The notes beneath the pieces are model-generated. The model ran no database searches. It was given only the letters and a program-made list of their open reading frames with translations, and was not told the DNA's origin. From positions 168,491-216,095 of the forward strand of contig CAIUPP010000021.1 of the NCBI GenBank assembly GCA_903901045.1: DNA of 47,605 nucleotides, read 5' to 3'. Of this stretch, positions 18,870-27,142 are shown piece by piece (position 1 is the first letter of the stretch; each line of letters begins with the position of its first letter). Made by a program: the position numbers and the translations under genes. This DNA comes from an uncultured Planctomycetota bacterium (GTDB taxonomy: Bacteria; Planctomycetota; Brocadiia; CAIUPP01).

Positions 18870-19631
18870 ATGGCTTCGCCTGAAATCGTCAAACAACTCG
18901 TTGCGCTCTCCAACAATCTGGGGCGTCCGGAGATGGACTACGTCATCCTTGGCGAGGGGAACACCTCCGCGCGCGCGGAGGACGGGACCTTCTGGGTGAA
19001 AAGCAGCGGCACCGAGCTGCGGACGATTACCCCCGAAGGATTTGTTCAGGTGGATTGCGGCCGCGCCCTGGCCGTTCTGGAGGGGCCGGAGTTGAACGAC
19101 GCGCAGGTGAAAGAAGCGCTCTCCGCCGCCAAGGTGACTCCGAGTGCGCCGGGCCGTCCCTCGGTGGAAACGCTCCTCCATGCCCAACTGCTCGACCTGG
19201 AGGGGATTCGTTTCGTTGGGCACACGCATCCCACCCTCATCAACGCGCTGACCTGCTCGGTCGCCTTCCCGGAAATATTCAAGGGCCGGCTCTTCCCGGA
19301 CGAAATCGTCCTGTGCGGGACGGCGCCGCTGCTGGTGCCGTACACCGATCCCGGCTTTCCGCTTGCGCGCCGCCTCAAGGAGCTGCTGGGCAAACACCTG
19401 AAGAAGCACGGTGAAGCGCCGCGCATCATTCTCATGCAGAACCACGGGTTGGTTGCGCTGGGCGGCACGGCGAAACAGGTGGAAGATGTCACGCTCATGG
19501 CGGTCAAGATGGCGCGCGTGCTGCTGGGCGCGTACAGCGTCGGCGGGCCGCGGTATCTCGCCTCCAAAGATGTCGCCCGCATTCACACCCGGCCCGATGA
19601 ACTCTACCGGCGGCGGCAGTTGGGGGTGTAG
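18870..19631 (+). CDS. class II aldolase/adducin family protein, candidate L-rhamnulose-1-phosphate aldolase
   Basis: A 253-residue zinc aldolase. The family features are present: GEGNTSAR (28-35), SSGTEL (45-50), zinc histidines 118 and 120 (GHTHPT) and 192 (NHGLVALGG), with Glu100 as a possible catalytic base. Class II aldolases split ketose-1-phosphates into DHAP and an aldehyde. With rhamnose isomerase and rhamnulokinase in the island and no other aldolase, cleavage of L-rhamnulose-1-phosphate to DHAP and L-lactaldehyde is the best guess. Fuculose-phosphate aldolase activity is an alternative. The ATG at 18870 has only a weak site (CGGAATGA); a longer frame upstream has no better start. 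Confidence 0.8.
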   Translation: MASPEIVKQLVALSNNLGRPEMDYVILGEGNTSARAEDGTFWVKSSGTELRTITPEGFVQVDCGRALAVLEGPELNDAQVKEALSAAKVTPSAPGRPSVETLLHAQLLDLEGIRFVGHTHPTLINALTCSVAFPEIFKGRLFPDEIVLCGTAPLLVPYTDPGFPLARRLKELLGKHLKKHGEAPRIILMQNHGLVALGGTAKQVEDVTLMAVKMARVLLGAYSVGGPRYLASKDVARIHTRPDELYRRRQLGV

Positions 19632-19735
19632 CGGACGCCGCAGGCGCGGACCATTCCATCCGCGTCGCGCGCCACGCTGCCTCCCGCGTCATCCGGATTC
19701 ATTGAACTCATCGCATACGAGGGGACGGATTGCTG

Positions 19736-21088
19736 ATGCAGAAGATCGCCGAGTTGGAAGCGCTTCTCAACGATCGTTCCCCGGCCACGCGCGCCGATGC
19801 GTTGTCGGGGCTGATGGCGCTCGCGCAGCAGGGGGCGATTCGCCCCGAGCCGGAGCGGGCCGCCGTCAACATGCATTGCCACACCTTCTTCTCCTACAAT
19901 GCGAGCGGCTATTCTCCCACGGCGCTGGCCTGGCTGGCGAAGCGGCGCGGCTTTGCGGCGGTCGGCATCGTGGATTTTGACGTGCTCGACGGCGTCGACG
20001 AGTTCCTCCGCGCGTGCGACCTGGTCGGCGTGCGCGGCAGCGCCGGGCTGGAAAGCCGCGTCTACATCCCGGAGTTCGCGACGCGCGAAATCAACTCCCC
20101 CGGCGAGCCGGGGATCAGCTACTACATGGGGATCGGTTTCACCTCCGGCCGGGCCCCCGGGTCCGTCGCCCCCATTCTGGCGGGGATGCGCGCGCGCGCC
20201 GAGCAGCGCAACCGCGCCATGGTCGCCCGGCTCAACGCGCATCTCGCGCCGGTCGCGGTGGACTATGACCGGGACGCGCTGCCGCTGACCCCGGCGGGCA
20301 ACGCCACGGAGCGCCACCTCCTGGCCGCCTACGTGAGCGCCGCAATTCATCGCTTCCCCGATCCCTCCGCGTTCTGGGCGGAGGAACTCGGCCTCACGCG
20401 CGAGCAGGTCGCCGCTCAGATCGGCGACGCGCCGAAGTTCCAGAACCTCGTCCGCGGGAAACTGATGAAGCGCGGCGGGGTGGGCTACGTGCAGCCGGGG
20501 CCGGAGTCCTTCCCGACGGTCGAAGAGGTCCACGAAATGATCTGCGCCTGCGGCGCGCTCCCTTGCCACACCTGGCTCGACGGCCTGTCGGCGGGGGAGC
20601 AGGCCATCGGCGAACTGCTGGAGTTGCTCATCGCCAAGGGGGCCGCCGCCCTCAATATCGTCCCGGACCGCAACTGGAACATCGCCGATCCCGAGCAGCG
20701 CGGCGTGAAGGTGCGCAACCTGCACCGCGTCGTGGAGCTGGCCCGCGAGCTGGACCTGCCACTGATCGTCGGCACGGAGATGAACGCCTTCGGGCAGAAG
20801 CTCGTGGATGACTTCGACGCGCCGGAAATGGCCCCCGTGCGGCAGGCGTTCCTCGATGGCGCTTTCTTCATCTGCGGCCACACGGCCATGCAGCGCGCCC
20901 TCGGCCTGGGTTATCAGAGCCCGTGGACGCGCGCGAACCTTCCCTTGCGGCGGGCGCGCAATGGATTCTATACTGCCGTGGGCCGTCTCGCCCCGGCGGG
21001 GCGGGCGGGGCTGGAGGTGTTCAAAGGGATGTCAAACAGCGCGTCGCCCGGGGACTTCCTGGCGCGGCTCAAGCGCGACAGCAAATAA
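19736..21088 (+). CDS. PHP domain metal-dependent phosphoesterase family protein
   Basis: A 450-residue protein with a PHP domain. The first motif is NMHCHTFFSYN (His47, His49), followed by VDFDV, a PCHTWLDG segment in the middle and CGHTAM near the end, supplying the usual His/Asp metal ligands. A helical N-terminal region precedes it. PHP proteins hydrolyse phosphoesters or act as metal-dependent phosphatases. Large PHP proteins of this layout are poorly characterised. The ATG at 19736 follows GAGGGGACGG; TTG and CTG codons just before it are not needed. It lies within the operon between the aldolase (104-nt gap) and the SDR gene (10-nt gap), so it probably acts on a phosphorylated pathway product. 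Confidence 0.82.
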   Translation: MQKIAELEALLNDRSPATRADALSGLMALAQQGAIRPEPERAAVNMHCHTFFSYNASGYSPTALAWLAKRRGFAAVGIVDFDVLDGVDEFLRACDLVGVRGSAGLESRVYIPEFATREINSPGEPGISYYMGIGFTSGRAPGSVAPILAGMRARAEQRNRAMVARLNAHLAPVAVDYDRDALPLTPAGNATERHLLAAYVSAAIHRFPDPSAFWAEELGLTREQVAAQIGDAPKFQNLVRGKLMKRGGVGYVQPGPESFPTVEEVHEMICACGALPCHTWLDGLSAGEQAIGELLELLIAKGAAALNIVPDRNWNIADPEQRGVKVRNLHRVVELARELDLPLIVGTEMNAFGQKLVDDFDAPEMAPVRQAFLDGAFFICGHTAMQRALGLGYQSPWTRANLPLRRARNGFYTAVGRLAPAGRAGLEVFKGMSNSASPGDFLARLKRDSK

Positions 21089-21098
21089 GGAAGAACAG

Positions 21099-21881
21099 AT
21101 GGAAAAGATGCTGCAAGATCGCGTGGCCCTCGTGACCGGCGGCGCGCAGGGGCTGGGCGAGGCGATCTGCCTGCGCCTGGCGCGCGAGGGGTGCCATGTC
21201 GCGGTGGCCGACCTGAAGGAAGCGGACGCCATCGCCACGGCGGCGCGCATCACCGACCGGCGCGCCATCGCCATCAAAGTGGATGTGACCGACGAGGCGC
21301 AGGTCGCCGCCATGGTCGACCGCACCGTCAAGGAGTTCGGGCGACTGGACCTCCTGGTCTGCAACGCCGGCATCCTCATCGCCGGCGATATCGCCGACTT
21401 CGCCGCGGAGAAGTGGCGCGCCGTGATGAACGTCAACCTCTTCGGTTATTTCCTCTGCGCCTCCTGCGCCGCGCGCGTGTTGAAGCGGCAAAAGAGTGGC
21501 GTGATCATCCAGATCAACTCCAAGTCGGGCAAGAAGGGGAGCTTCAAGAACTCCGCCTACGCCGCCTCCAAATTCGGCGGCATCGGCCTGACGCAGAGCA
21601 TCGCGCTGGACCTGGCCGAGTCCGGCATCCGCGTCAACGCCATCTGCCCCGGCAACCTCCTGGACTCGCCGCTCTGGGTCAACTCGCTCTACAAACAGTA
21701 CGCCGAAAAGTGGGGGATCACCGAGGAGCAGGTGCGCCAGAAGTATATCGACCAGGTGCCCATGAAGCGCGGCTGCACCTATGAGGATATCTGCAACGTG
21801 CTGGTCTTCCTGGCCTCCGACGACGCGAGCTACATGACCGGCCAGGCCATCAACGTCACGGGCGGGCAGGAGATGCGGTGA
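21099..21881 (+). CDS. SDR oxidoreductase, sorbitol-6-phosphate 2-dehydrogenase (SrlD)-like
   Basis: A 260-residue classical SDR. It shares long blocks with E. coli SrlD as I recall it: VNLFGYFLCA, IIQINSKSGKKGS, AASKFGGIGLTQS, ALDLAESGI, the GNLLDSP loop and the VPMKRGC and INVTGGQ ends. The cofactor loop is TGGAQGLGE and the catalytic Tyr/Lys is in YAASK. SrlD oxidises sorbitol-6-phosphate to fructose-6-phosphate; here a related hexitol or deoxy-ketose phosphate may be used. In some bacteria an aldolase and an SDR are fused (RhaEW); here the two are separate but in one operon. The ATG at 21099 follows AAGGAAG. Confidence 0.85.
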   Translation: MEKMLQDRVALVTGGAQGLGEAICLRLAREGCHVAVADLKEADAIATAARITDRRAIAIKVDVTDEAQVAAMVDRTVKEFGRLDLLVCNAGILIAGDIADFAAEKWRAVMNVNLFGYFLCASCAARVLKRQKSGVIIQINSKSGKKGSFKNSAYAASKFGGIGLTQSIALDLAESGIRVNAICPGNLLDSPLWVNSLYKQYAEKWGITEEQVRQKYIDQVPMKRGCTYEDICNVLVFLASDDASYMTGQAINVTGGQEMR

Positions 21882-21889
21882 GAGCTTAC

Positions 21890-22037
21890 AAATGGTTTTG
21901 CTCCGTTGAAACCATCGGGACAGCGTGTCGTTCTTCGCGTGGTCTAGGTGGGGACACAAAACTTTCCTTTGGAAAGTATTGTGTCCCCACCGGCCCGGCC
22001 CGCCAACCGGGATGGTTTCAACAGAGCAAAATGGTTT
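21890..22037 (-). mobile_element. miniature inverted-repeat element, full copy A, with 9-bp target duplication
   Basis: The element is 21899-22028 (130 bp). Ends are TGCTCYGTTGAAACCATC as an 18-bp terminal inverted repeat with one mismatch. It is flanked by a perfect 9-bp direct repeat AAATGGTTT (21890-21898 and 22029-22037). The centre is a long hairpin (about 20-bp arms, TTT loop) beginning GTGGGGACACAA. Its reverse complement aligns end to end with copy B at 27152 at roughly 90% identity. No transposase is encoded. Confidence 0.88.
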
Positions 22038-22120
22038 CATAACCCATTTGTGGGCGTTAACGACGTCGTTCGCGCCAATGATTTCGCGGGTTGGATAACC
22101 CGCGCCACAGTTATGAAACC
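22033..22120. repeat. second palindromic element beside the MITE, with REP-like hairpin
   Basis: Perfect 11-bp inverted repeat GGTTTCATAAC (22033-22043) / GTTATGAAACC (22110-22120) encloses an inner hairpin CGCGGGTT-GGAT-AACCCGCG (22085-22104). Copy A of the MITE sits directly at its left end. It forms the rest of the 320-nt gap before rhaB. Confidence 0.6.
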
Positions 22121-22140
22121 GGTTGTAGTCGTTGTTCGAT

Positions 22141-22176
22141 GTCCTTTATGTCCTTGCAGTCCTTGATGTCCTTGTT
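22141..22176. repeat. 9-bp tandem repeat, four units
   Basis: GTCCTT recurs every 9 bp (22141, 22150, 22159, 22168) with variable three-base spacers (TAT, GCA, GAT, GTT). It is non-coding and lies 26 nt before the rhaB start. Confidence 0.7.
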
Positions 22177-22201
22177 CGTTCACACAGGCAGGGCATGTGC
22201 C

Positions 22202-23668
22202 ATGAAAACCGTTAATTTCGCAGCCGTGGACCTTGGCGCGGAGAGTGGCCGCGTAATGCGCGTGGGCTTCGACGGCGCGCGGTTCGAGTTGGAGGCCGCG
22301 CACCGCTTCCCCAACGGGCCGGTGCGCGTGGGGGAGACGCTCCACTGGGATGCCCCGAAACTGCTCGCGGAAATCAAGAAGGGACTGCGCCTCTGCGCTC
22401 AGAAAGCCCCGCTGGCCGGCATCGGCGTGGACACGTGGGGCGTCGACTTCGGCTTGCTGGGTGCGCGGGATGAATTGCTGGAGAACCCCGTCCACTACCG
22501 CGACCGGCGCACCGATGGCATGATGGATGAGGCGTTCCGCATTGTGCCGCGCCGGGAGGTGTTCGAGCGCACCGGCATTCAGTTCATGCAGCTCAATACG
22601 CTGTACCAGGTGCTCTCCCTCGCGCGCCAACGCCCGGAATTCCTGGCCCAGGCGCGAACCCTCCTGACCATGCCCGACCTGCTCAATTTCTGGCTCACGG
22701 GGCGCAAAGTCGGGGAGTTCACCATCGCCACCACCACGCAGATGTACGACCCGCGCGCCGGGGATTGGGCGCGTCCGATGCTTGAACAACTGCGCCTGCC
22801 CACCGGAATTCTCCCGCCGATCGTCAAGCCCGGAACGGTCCTGGGGCCGCTGCTTGACTCCGTCGCGGCGGAGACAGGAATTCGCGGCGCGCCGGTCATC
22901 GCGCCCGCCTGCCACGACACCGGCTCGGCGGTCGCCGCCGCGCCCCTCTTCTCGCCGCACTCCGCGTACATCAGTTCCGGCACCTGGTCGCTCGCCGGCG
23001 TTGAGGTCGCCGCGCCCGTCATCACCCCGGTGACCTACGCCGGGGGCTTCACCAACGAAGGGGGGGCCAACGGCACCGTCCGCCTGCTCCGGAACATCGG
23101 CGGACTCTGGCTGCTTCAGGAATGCCGCCGCACGTGGACCGACGAGGGAAACGTGTATAGCTATGACGACCTGACGCGCCTGGCCGCCGCCGCCCCCGAG
23201 TTCGCCGCATTCGTGGACCCGGACGCTCCTGAATTCGGCCCGCCGGGTGACATGCCCGCGCGCCTTCGCCACTACTGTGATCGCACGAACCAGCCGCCCC
23301 CCGATAGCCACGCCGCCCTCGCCCGCTGCATCCTCGAAAGCCTCGCGCTGAGGTACCGCATGACCATCGAGAACCTCGAAGCGGCGCTGGGGTGGAAAGT
23401 GGACCGAATCCACATCATCGGCGGCGGCTCGCAGAACACCCTTCTCTGCCAGATGACCGCCGACGCCACGGGGCTGCCCGTGCTGGCCGGCCCCGTCGAG
23501 GCCACCGCGCTGGGCAACGCCCTCATCCAGGCGCTGGCCACGGGCCACCTCGCCTCAATCGCTGAAGGGCGCGAAGCCGTCAAGCGCTCCTTCTCCCTCA
23601 TCCCCTACGACCCGCATCCGTCCGAAGCATGGCAGTCAGCATATCAAAGGTTCAGGCGGATGCTGTGA
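22202..23668 (+). CDS. rhaB: rhamnulokinase
   Basis: A 488-residue FGGY-type sugar kinase, almost the length of E. coli RhaB (489). It has the N-terminal phosphate loop AAVDLGAESGR, a GVDTWGVDFGLL block, VHYRDRRTDGM, the LNTLYQ segment, the domain-2 GTWSLAGVE block and the C-terminal IGGGSQN adenosine site, all typical of rhamnulokinase rather than xylulokinase. It phosphorylates L-rhamnulose to the 1-phosphate (EC 2.7.1.5). The ATG at 22202 follows GGCAGGGCATGTGCC; the open frame upstream runs through repeats and is discarded. The 320-nt repeat-filled gap may separate it from the aldolase operon, so it may need its own promoter. Confidence 0.92.
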   Translation: MKTVNFAAVDLGAESGRVMRVGFDGARFELEAAHRFPNGPVRVGETLHWDAPKLLAEIKKGLRLCAQKAPLAGIGVDTWGVDFGLLGARDELLENPVHYRDRRTDGMMDEAFRIVPRREVFERTGIQFMQLNTLYQVLSLARQRPEFLAQARTLLTMPDLLNFWLTGRKVGEFTIATTTQMYDPRAGDWARPMLEQLRLPTGILPPIVKPGTVLGPLLDSVAAETGIRGAPVIAPACHDTGSAVAAAPLFSPHSAYISSGTWSLAGVEVAAPVITPVTYAGGFTNEGGANGTVRLLRNIGGLWLLQECRRTWTDEGNVYSYDDLTRLAAAAPEFAAFVDPDAPEFGPPGDMPARLRHYCDRTNQPPPDSHAALARCILESLALRYRMTIENLEAALGWKVDRIHIIGGGSQNTLLCQMTADATGLPVLAGPVEATALGNALIQALATGHLASIAEGREAVKRSFSLIPYDPHPSEAWQSAYQRFRRML

Positions 23669-23692
23669 TTCCCGGAGCGCAGAAGAAGAGAA

Positions 23693-23739
23693 AACGAAAA
23701 ACCGCTGCCGTGTCCCTTCACACAGCAGCGGTTTTCGTT
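23693..23739. terminator. bidirectional terminator between rhaB and csp
   Basis: Stem of about 15 bp (AACGAAA and ACCGCTGC pairing with GCAGCGGT and TTTCGTT) with a loop of about 16 nt. A-rich on the left and T-rich on the right arm ends, it serves both converging genes. Confidence 0.8.
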
Positions 23740-23764
23740 ATGACTTAGGCTTGTTCAGCCTGAG

Positions 23765-23971
23765 TTAGCTGACCTTCGTCACGTTCTTCGCGCGCGGGCC
23801 CTTCTGGCCGGCTTCGGTCTCGAACGTCACGACATCGTTCTCAGCCAGGGACTTGAAACCGCTGCCCTGGACTGCGCTGTGATGCACGAAGACGTCTGGG
23901 CTGCCGTCGTCCGGCGTAATGAACCCAAAGCCCTTCTGATCACTGAACCACTTCACCTTACCTTGCGCCAT
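23765..23971 (-). CDS. cold shock domain protein (CspA family)
   Basis: A 68-residue single CSD protein with RNP1 KGFGFIT and RNP2 VFVHHS, normal family length. It binds single-stranded RNA/DNA and acts as an RNA chaperone. The start at 23971 follows GGAGGAAAG; a longer frame upstream falls in the leader. A strong promoter at 24252-24280 predicts an untranslated leader of about 270 nt, a usual trait of cold-inducible csp genes, so thermoregulation through leader folding is likely. It is monocistronic, with terminator 23693-23739 downstream. Confidence 0.95.
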   Translation of the reverse strand: MAQGKVKWFSDQKGFGFITPDDGSPDVFVHHSAVQGSGFKSLAENDVVTFETEAGQKGPRAKNVTKVS

Positions 23972-24251
23972 GTTTCTTTCCTCCATGCGTTGACTCGGCA
24001 CGAACCCGCGTCCCGTCGGGCCGCCACACTGGCGTCCGATACCGGGCACGGACGATCCGCTTTCCGAGCGATTAGGTTGCGCCGGTAAACGCACAGCTTG
24101 GAGACGGTCTGAACAGGAACAGGTGCAAGGGGAGGAGAAGGGAAGGAAGACACCTTGCGGTGTCCGCTCATCTGCCTGTGCACAACGGAGAACCAGTTAC
24201 AGTGCGCTCGAACTGCTGTGGCCCTCATGGGCCTAACCTAACAATGCTCGT

Positions 24252-24280
24252 ATCATACGCTATCGGAGGCGCGGCGTCAA
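24252..24280 (-). promoter_or_regulatory. sigma-70 promoter of the cold shock gene, long 5' leader
   Basis: On the minus strand: TTGACG (plus 24275-24280), 17-bp spacer, TATGAT (plus 24252-24257). The 376-nt stretch 23972-24347 holds only this promoter, the csp leader (including a GACACC/GGTGTC hairpin near 24149-24164) and a small GCGTTC/GAACGC hairpin (24324-24338) after xerD. Confidence 0.7.
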
Positions 24281-24347
24281 GCGAGAGTATGCGGAATGTA
24301 AAGCGCAGCGCGCAAACCGGCGGAGCGTTCTCCGAACGCGCCCGCCC

Positions 24348-25250
24348 TTACCCGCGCGGGTGGAACTGTTTATGGACGCTCTTGAGCCTGGAGTGGTCCA
24401 CATGCGTGTAGATCTGAGTCGTGGCGATATTGGCGTGTCCGAGCATCTCCTGCACCGCGCGCAGGTCGGCGCCATGCTCCAGAAGGTGCGTGGCGAAGGA
24501 GTGGCGCAGCGTGTGCGGGGAGATGCGCCGCCCCACCCCGGCCTTCAGCGCGTACTGGCGCACCATCGTCCAGAGGCGTTTGCGCCCGATCGGCCCGCGC
24601 CGCCCGGGGAAGAGCCAGGGGGAAGGGGCATCCCCCAGCAGCGTCTCGCGCGCGCCGGAGAGGTAATCGTTCAGCGCCGCCGCTGCGCGCTCGCCCACCG
24701 GCACAATCCGCTCCTTGGACCCTTTCCCGAAACAGCGCACGTAGCCCAGGTCCAGGTGCAGCGCCTCCAATTTCATGTTCGCCACCTCGCTGACGCGCGC
24801 CCCCGTGGCGTAGAGCAGCTCCAGCAGCGCGCGGTCGCGCTTCCCCATCGGCGTCGAGGCGTCCGGCGCGGCCAGAAGCGCCGTCACCTCCGGCTCCGTC
24901 ATCACCTCCGGCAGGTACTTCGTCAGCTTGGGGGAATCCAGCAGCGAGGTGACATCCTTCGCCACCTCTCCCTCCGACCAGAGGAAGCGGTAAAAGGTCT
25001 TCACCGCCACCAGGCTGCGCGCGACGGAGTTGATGTGCAACCCGCGTTCGCGTTCGTGGACCATGAATTTCAGCACCGTCGAGGCGCCGGCGAGGCGCGC
25101 GTCATCCTGCCCCTGCTCGTGCAGGAAATAAACGAAGCGCGTCAGGTCCTGCCGGTACGCATCGACCGTCATGGGGGAGAGGCCGCACTCGGCGACCAGG
25201 TAATCCATGTACTGGTTGACCAGGTGCGCCGATGGCAGCGTGTCAGTCAT
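24348..25250 (-). CDS. xerD: tyrosine recombinase XerD/XerC
   Basis: A 300-residue site-specific recombinase with an N-terminal SAM-like core-binding domain (1-105) and the catalytic domain. Catalytic residues are in place: Arg152 (GARVSEV), Lys176 (GKGSKER), His246 and Arg249 (HTLRHSF), His272 (GHANIAT) and the nucleophile Tyr281 (IYTHV). Length and sequence fit the chromosomal dimer-resolving XerC/D group, not an integron or phage integrase. The ATG overlaps the end of the glycosyltransferase gene by 8 nt, so translation is coupled. No dif-like site was recognised nearby. Assigning D rather than C is a judgement. Confidence 0.88.
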   Translation of the reverse strand: MTDTLPSAHLVNQYMDYLVAECGLSPMTVDAYRQDLTRFVYFLHEQGQDDARLAGASTVLKFMVHERERGLHINSVARSLVAVKTFYRFLWSEGEVAKDVTSLLDSPKLTKYLPEVMTEPEVTALLAAPDASTPMGKRDRALLELLYATGARVSEVANMKLEALHLDLGYVRCFGKGSKERIVPVGERAAAALNDYLSGARETLLGDAPSPWLFPGRRGPIGRKRLWTMVRQYALKAGVGRRISPHTLRHSFATHLLEHGADLRAVQEMLGHANIATTQIYTHVDHSRLKSVHKQFHPRG

Positions 25251-26766
25251 GCGCCCCCTCCGGGCTGCGCGTCAACAGCGTCCAGTCCAGCCCGCCGGGC
25301 CATGCGTGGCTGGGGAAGCTTGCGCCATCCAGCGGCTTCCACCCCTCATCCAGCAGCATCTTTGGCGCTGCGCTGAAGGGGCGCGACACCGGGCTCTGGC
25401 AACTGATCAGCCAGAGTCGGGCGGCGCGCTTCTCCCGCGCCTGTCCCCGGAGCAGCGACTCCGCCGTGACGTTGCGCGTGTCCACGTCGCGTGTCTGGTA
25501 GTACTCGAAGGCATAGCCGACGTAGCCGGGGTTGAACATCACCAGGTCGCCGGGTTGCAGGCGCTCCTGGACGTCGCTCACCATGCCGCGCCAGTCCTCC
25601 TTCTGGAAGGAGGCGGAGAAGTAGTCGCGCAGTCCGAAGAGGTTCAGCGCCAGCAGCGCGGCGACGACGTAGCATACCGGCGGCACGCGCGTCTCGCGCG
25701 CGGGGGCGGAGTTCTCCTTTCGCCGCGCCGCGCACAGGGCGATGATCAGCAGCGGCTGCAGGAAGATCAGGTGCTTCGCCTCGTAGTAATGCACCCGCGG
25801 CATCGGCATCAGCAGATACCCGAGCAGCGGAACGAAGAAGAGCACGCTCAGCGCCAGCGCAGGCTTCCGGTTGCGCCGCGCCAAAAGCGCCACGGCGGCG
25901 GCGATCACCAGCGCCAGGCCCAGCCAGAGGCCCAGCGTGGGCATCACGCTCCAATCCATCGGCCCCACCCCCCACGACGCGATGCCGCTGATTACCTCCT
26001 GCGCGGAAGGCGCGCCCACCGCGTCTCCCACCGTCCGGATGCTCTCCTGCAGCTTCGCCGTCGTCACGCGCAGCACGAACCAGTACCAGGGCAGGAACGC
26101 CAGCCCGATCAGCAGGTGCGCCATGAACCATTCGCGCCACTGCACTCTGCGCTTCCATGCGAGAATGACGTAGAGCAGCGCCAGCGCGCCGATGGTGAGG
26201 ATGCAGAGGGCGTAGGTGTACAGACTCAGCAGCCCCAGCAGGGCATAGAGCAGCCACAGCTTCCAGCCGGCCCCGCCGCACCGGGAGACGATCCGCAACA
26301 GCAGGTAGGTCTGCGCCAGGAAGAGGGCGGTCGCCAGCGTATGGAGGCGCGCCTCCTGGGAATAGAAAATCTGGAAGTAGCTGAACGCCATCACCACCCC
26401 GGCGGCGAGGGCGCCCCGGCGACCGGTCAGCCGCCGCGCGATCAGGAAGGTCAGCCACACCACCGCCACGCCTAGGAATACCGCCGGGAGCCGCGCAAAG
26501 GCGTCCCCGCTCCCCAGCCGCAGCCAGAGCCACTCGATGATCTGGAACAGCGGGGGGTGCGCGTCGGTGTAGATCACTTCATTCATCATGACGGGGAAGG
26601 AGGAGGTCGCCTTATGGACGGTCATCACCTCGTCGAGCCAGAGCGACTTTGCCCCCAAATCCCAGAGCCTCAGCAGCAGGGCCGCCAGCAGGATTGCCGT
26701 CAGCCACAGCGCCTGGCGCTTGCGCGCGTGGGAAGCCTCCATCGGATTTGGGTTGGGCCGTTTCAT
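25243..26766 (-). CDS. GT39/ArnT-like integral membrane glycosyltransferase
   Basis: A 507-residue polytopic membrane protein with about ten hydrophobic segments and the catalytic-loop Asp45-Glu46 (SLWLDEVMT) after the first membrane span, as in PMT/ArnT-type glycosyltransferases that use lipid-linked sugar donors. The conserved SQEARLHTL segment follows. A less hydrophobic periplasmic C-terminus contains a YYQTRD segment. It probably transfers a sugar from an undecaprenyl-type carrier to a lipid or protein. It overlaps xerD by 8 nt. A small lipoprotein gene lies upstream on the same strand. Acceptor and donor are unknown. Confidence 0.83.
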   Translation of the reverse strand: MKRPNPNPMEASHARKRQALWLTAILLAALLLRLWDLGAKSLWLDEVMTVHKATSSFPVMMNEVIYTDAHPPLFQIIEWLWLRLGSGDAFARLPAVFLGVAVVWLTFLIARRLTGRRGALAAGVVMAFSYFQIFYSQEARLHTLATALFLAQTYLLLRIVSRCGGAGWKLWLLYALLGLLSLYTYALCILTIGALALLYVILAWKRRVQWREWFMAHLLIGLAFLPWYWFVLRVTTAKLQESIRTVGDAVGAPSAQEVISGIASWGVGPMDWSVMPTLGLWLGLALVIAAAVALLARRNRKPALALSVLFFVPLLGYLLMPMPRVHYYEAKHLIFLQPLLIIALCAARRKENSAPARETRVPPVCYVVAALLALNLFGLRDYFSASFQKEDWRGMVSDVQERLQPGDLVMFNPGYVGYAFEYYQTRDVDTRNVTAESLLRGQAREKRAARLWLISCQSPVSRPFSAAPKMLLDEGWKPLDGASFPSHAWPGGLDWTLLTRSPEGAHD

Positions 26767-26812
26767 ACGCGCATTCTAGCGAAAAACCAGGCTCAGCGCG
26801 ATGGAACTGCCG

Positions 26813-27025
26813 TCAACTGGGCGCAATGGGGTCGTGGTACGTGCTGGGCTTGTGCGTCGTTGTCGTCGTTTCGACCGGCTGAGAGGAAGTCTCCTCCTGA
26901 ATCTGCTGGGAGGACTCCGGCGTCGGCGTTGGCGCAGGGGGGGCTTCCTTCCCGCACCCGGCGAACAGAAAGCCGCCCGCGCACAGCAGCGCCGGCAGCA
27001 GGCCTGTGGCATGAATCCGCGTCAT
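26813..27025 (-). CDS. small Pro/Thr/Ser-rich lipoprotein
   Basis: A 70-residue protein starting at 27025 behind AGAGGAGA. A lipobox FAGC with Cys24 follows a short signal peptide, so it should be membrane-anchored. After the Cys the chain is low-complexity (Pro, Thr, Gln, Glu, Ser) with a TTTTTH stretch and no recognisable domain. It is 46 nt upstream of the glycosyltransferase gene and may be cotranscribed. It is real by its ribosome site, lipobox and position, but its function is unknown. Confidence 0.65.
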   Translation of the reverse strand: MTRIHATGLLPALLCAGGFLFAGCGKEAPPAPTPTPESSQQIQEETSSQPVETTTTTHKPSTYHDPIAPS

Positions 27026-27142
27026 GGCATCTCCTCTTGTCGAATGGAACAAATCCACCACTCCCCCTGAGTATATCCTCCTTTCCGCGCAATTCAAAAC
27101 ATGCCCGGCATGGTTTGCCGCGCCGGGCGCGCCGGTGTATAG

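Noticed and set aside
21899-22040. Peptides such as GTQNFPLESIVSPP encoded in several open frames
   Set aside because: They recur only because each frame crosses a MITE copy. There is no ribosome site or codon constraint, so the repeats are DNA elements, not genes.
22141-22176. Possible CRISPR-like array
   Set aside because: Units are only 9 bp with 3-bp spacers and no cas gene is in the window. No CRISPR array was found anywhere else.
22037-23548. Minus-strand open frame of 503 codons opposite rhaB
   Set aside because: Antisense shadow of a clear FGGY kinase; its C-terminus is made of repeat DNA.
24348-25250. XerD-like gene as a mark of an integrative element
   Set aside because: It resembles the housekeeping XerC/D group, is translationally coupled to a glycosyltransferase gene, and there is no attachment-site duplication or other mobile gene next to it.
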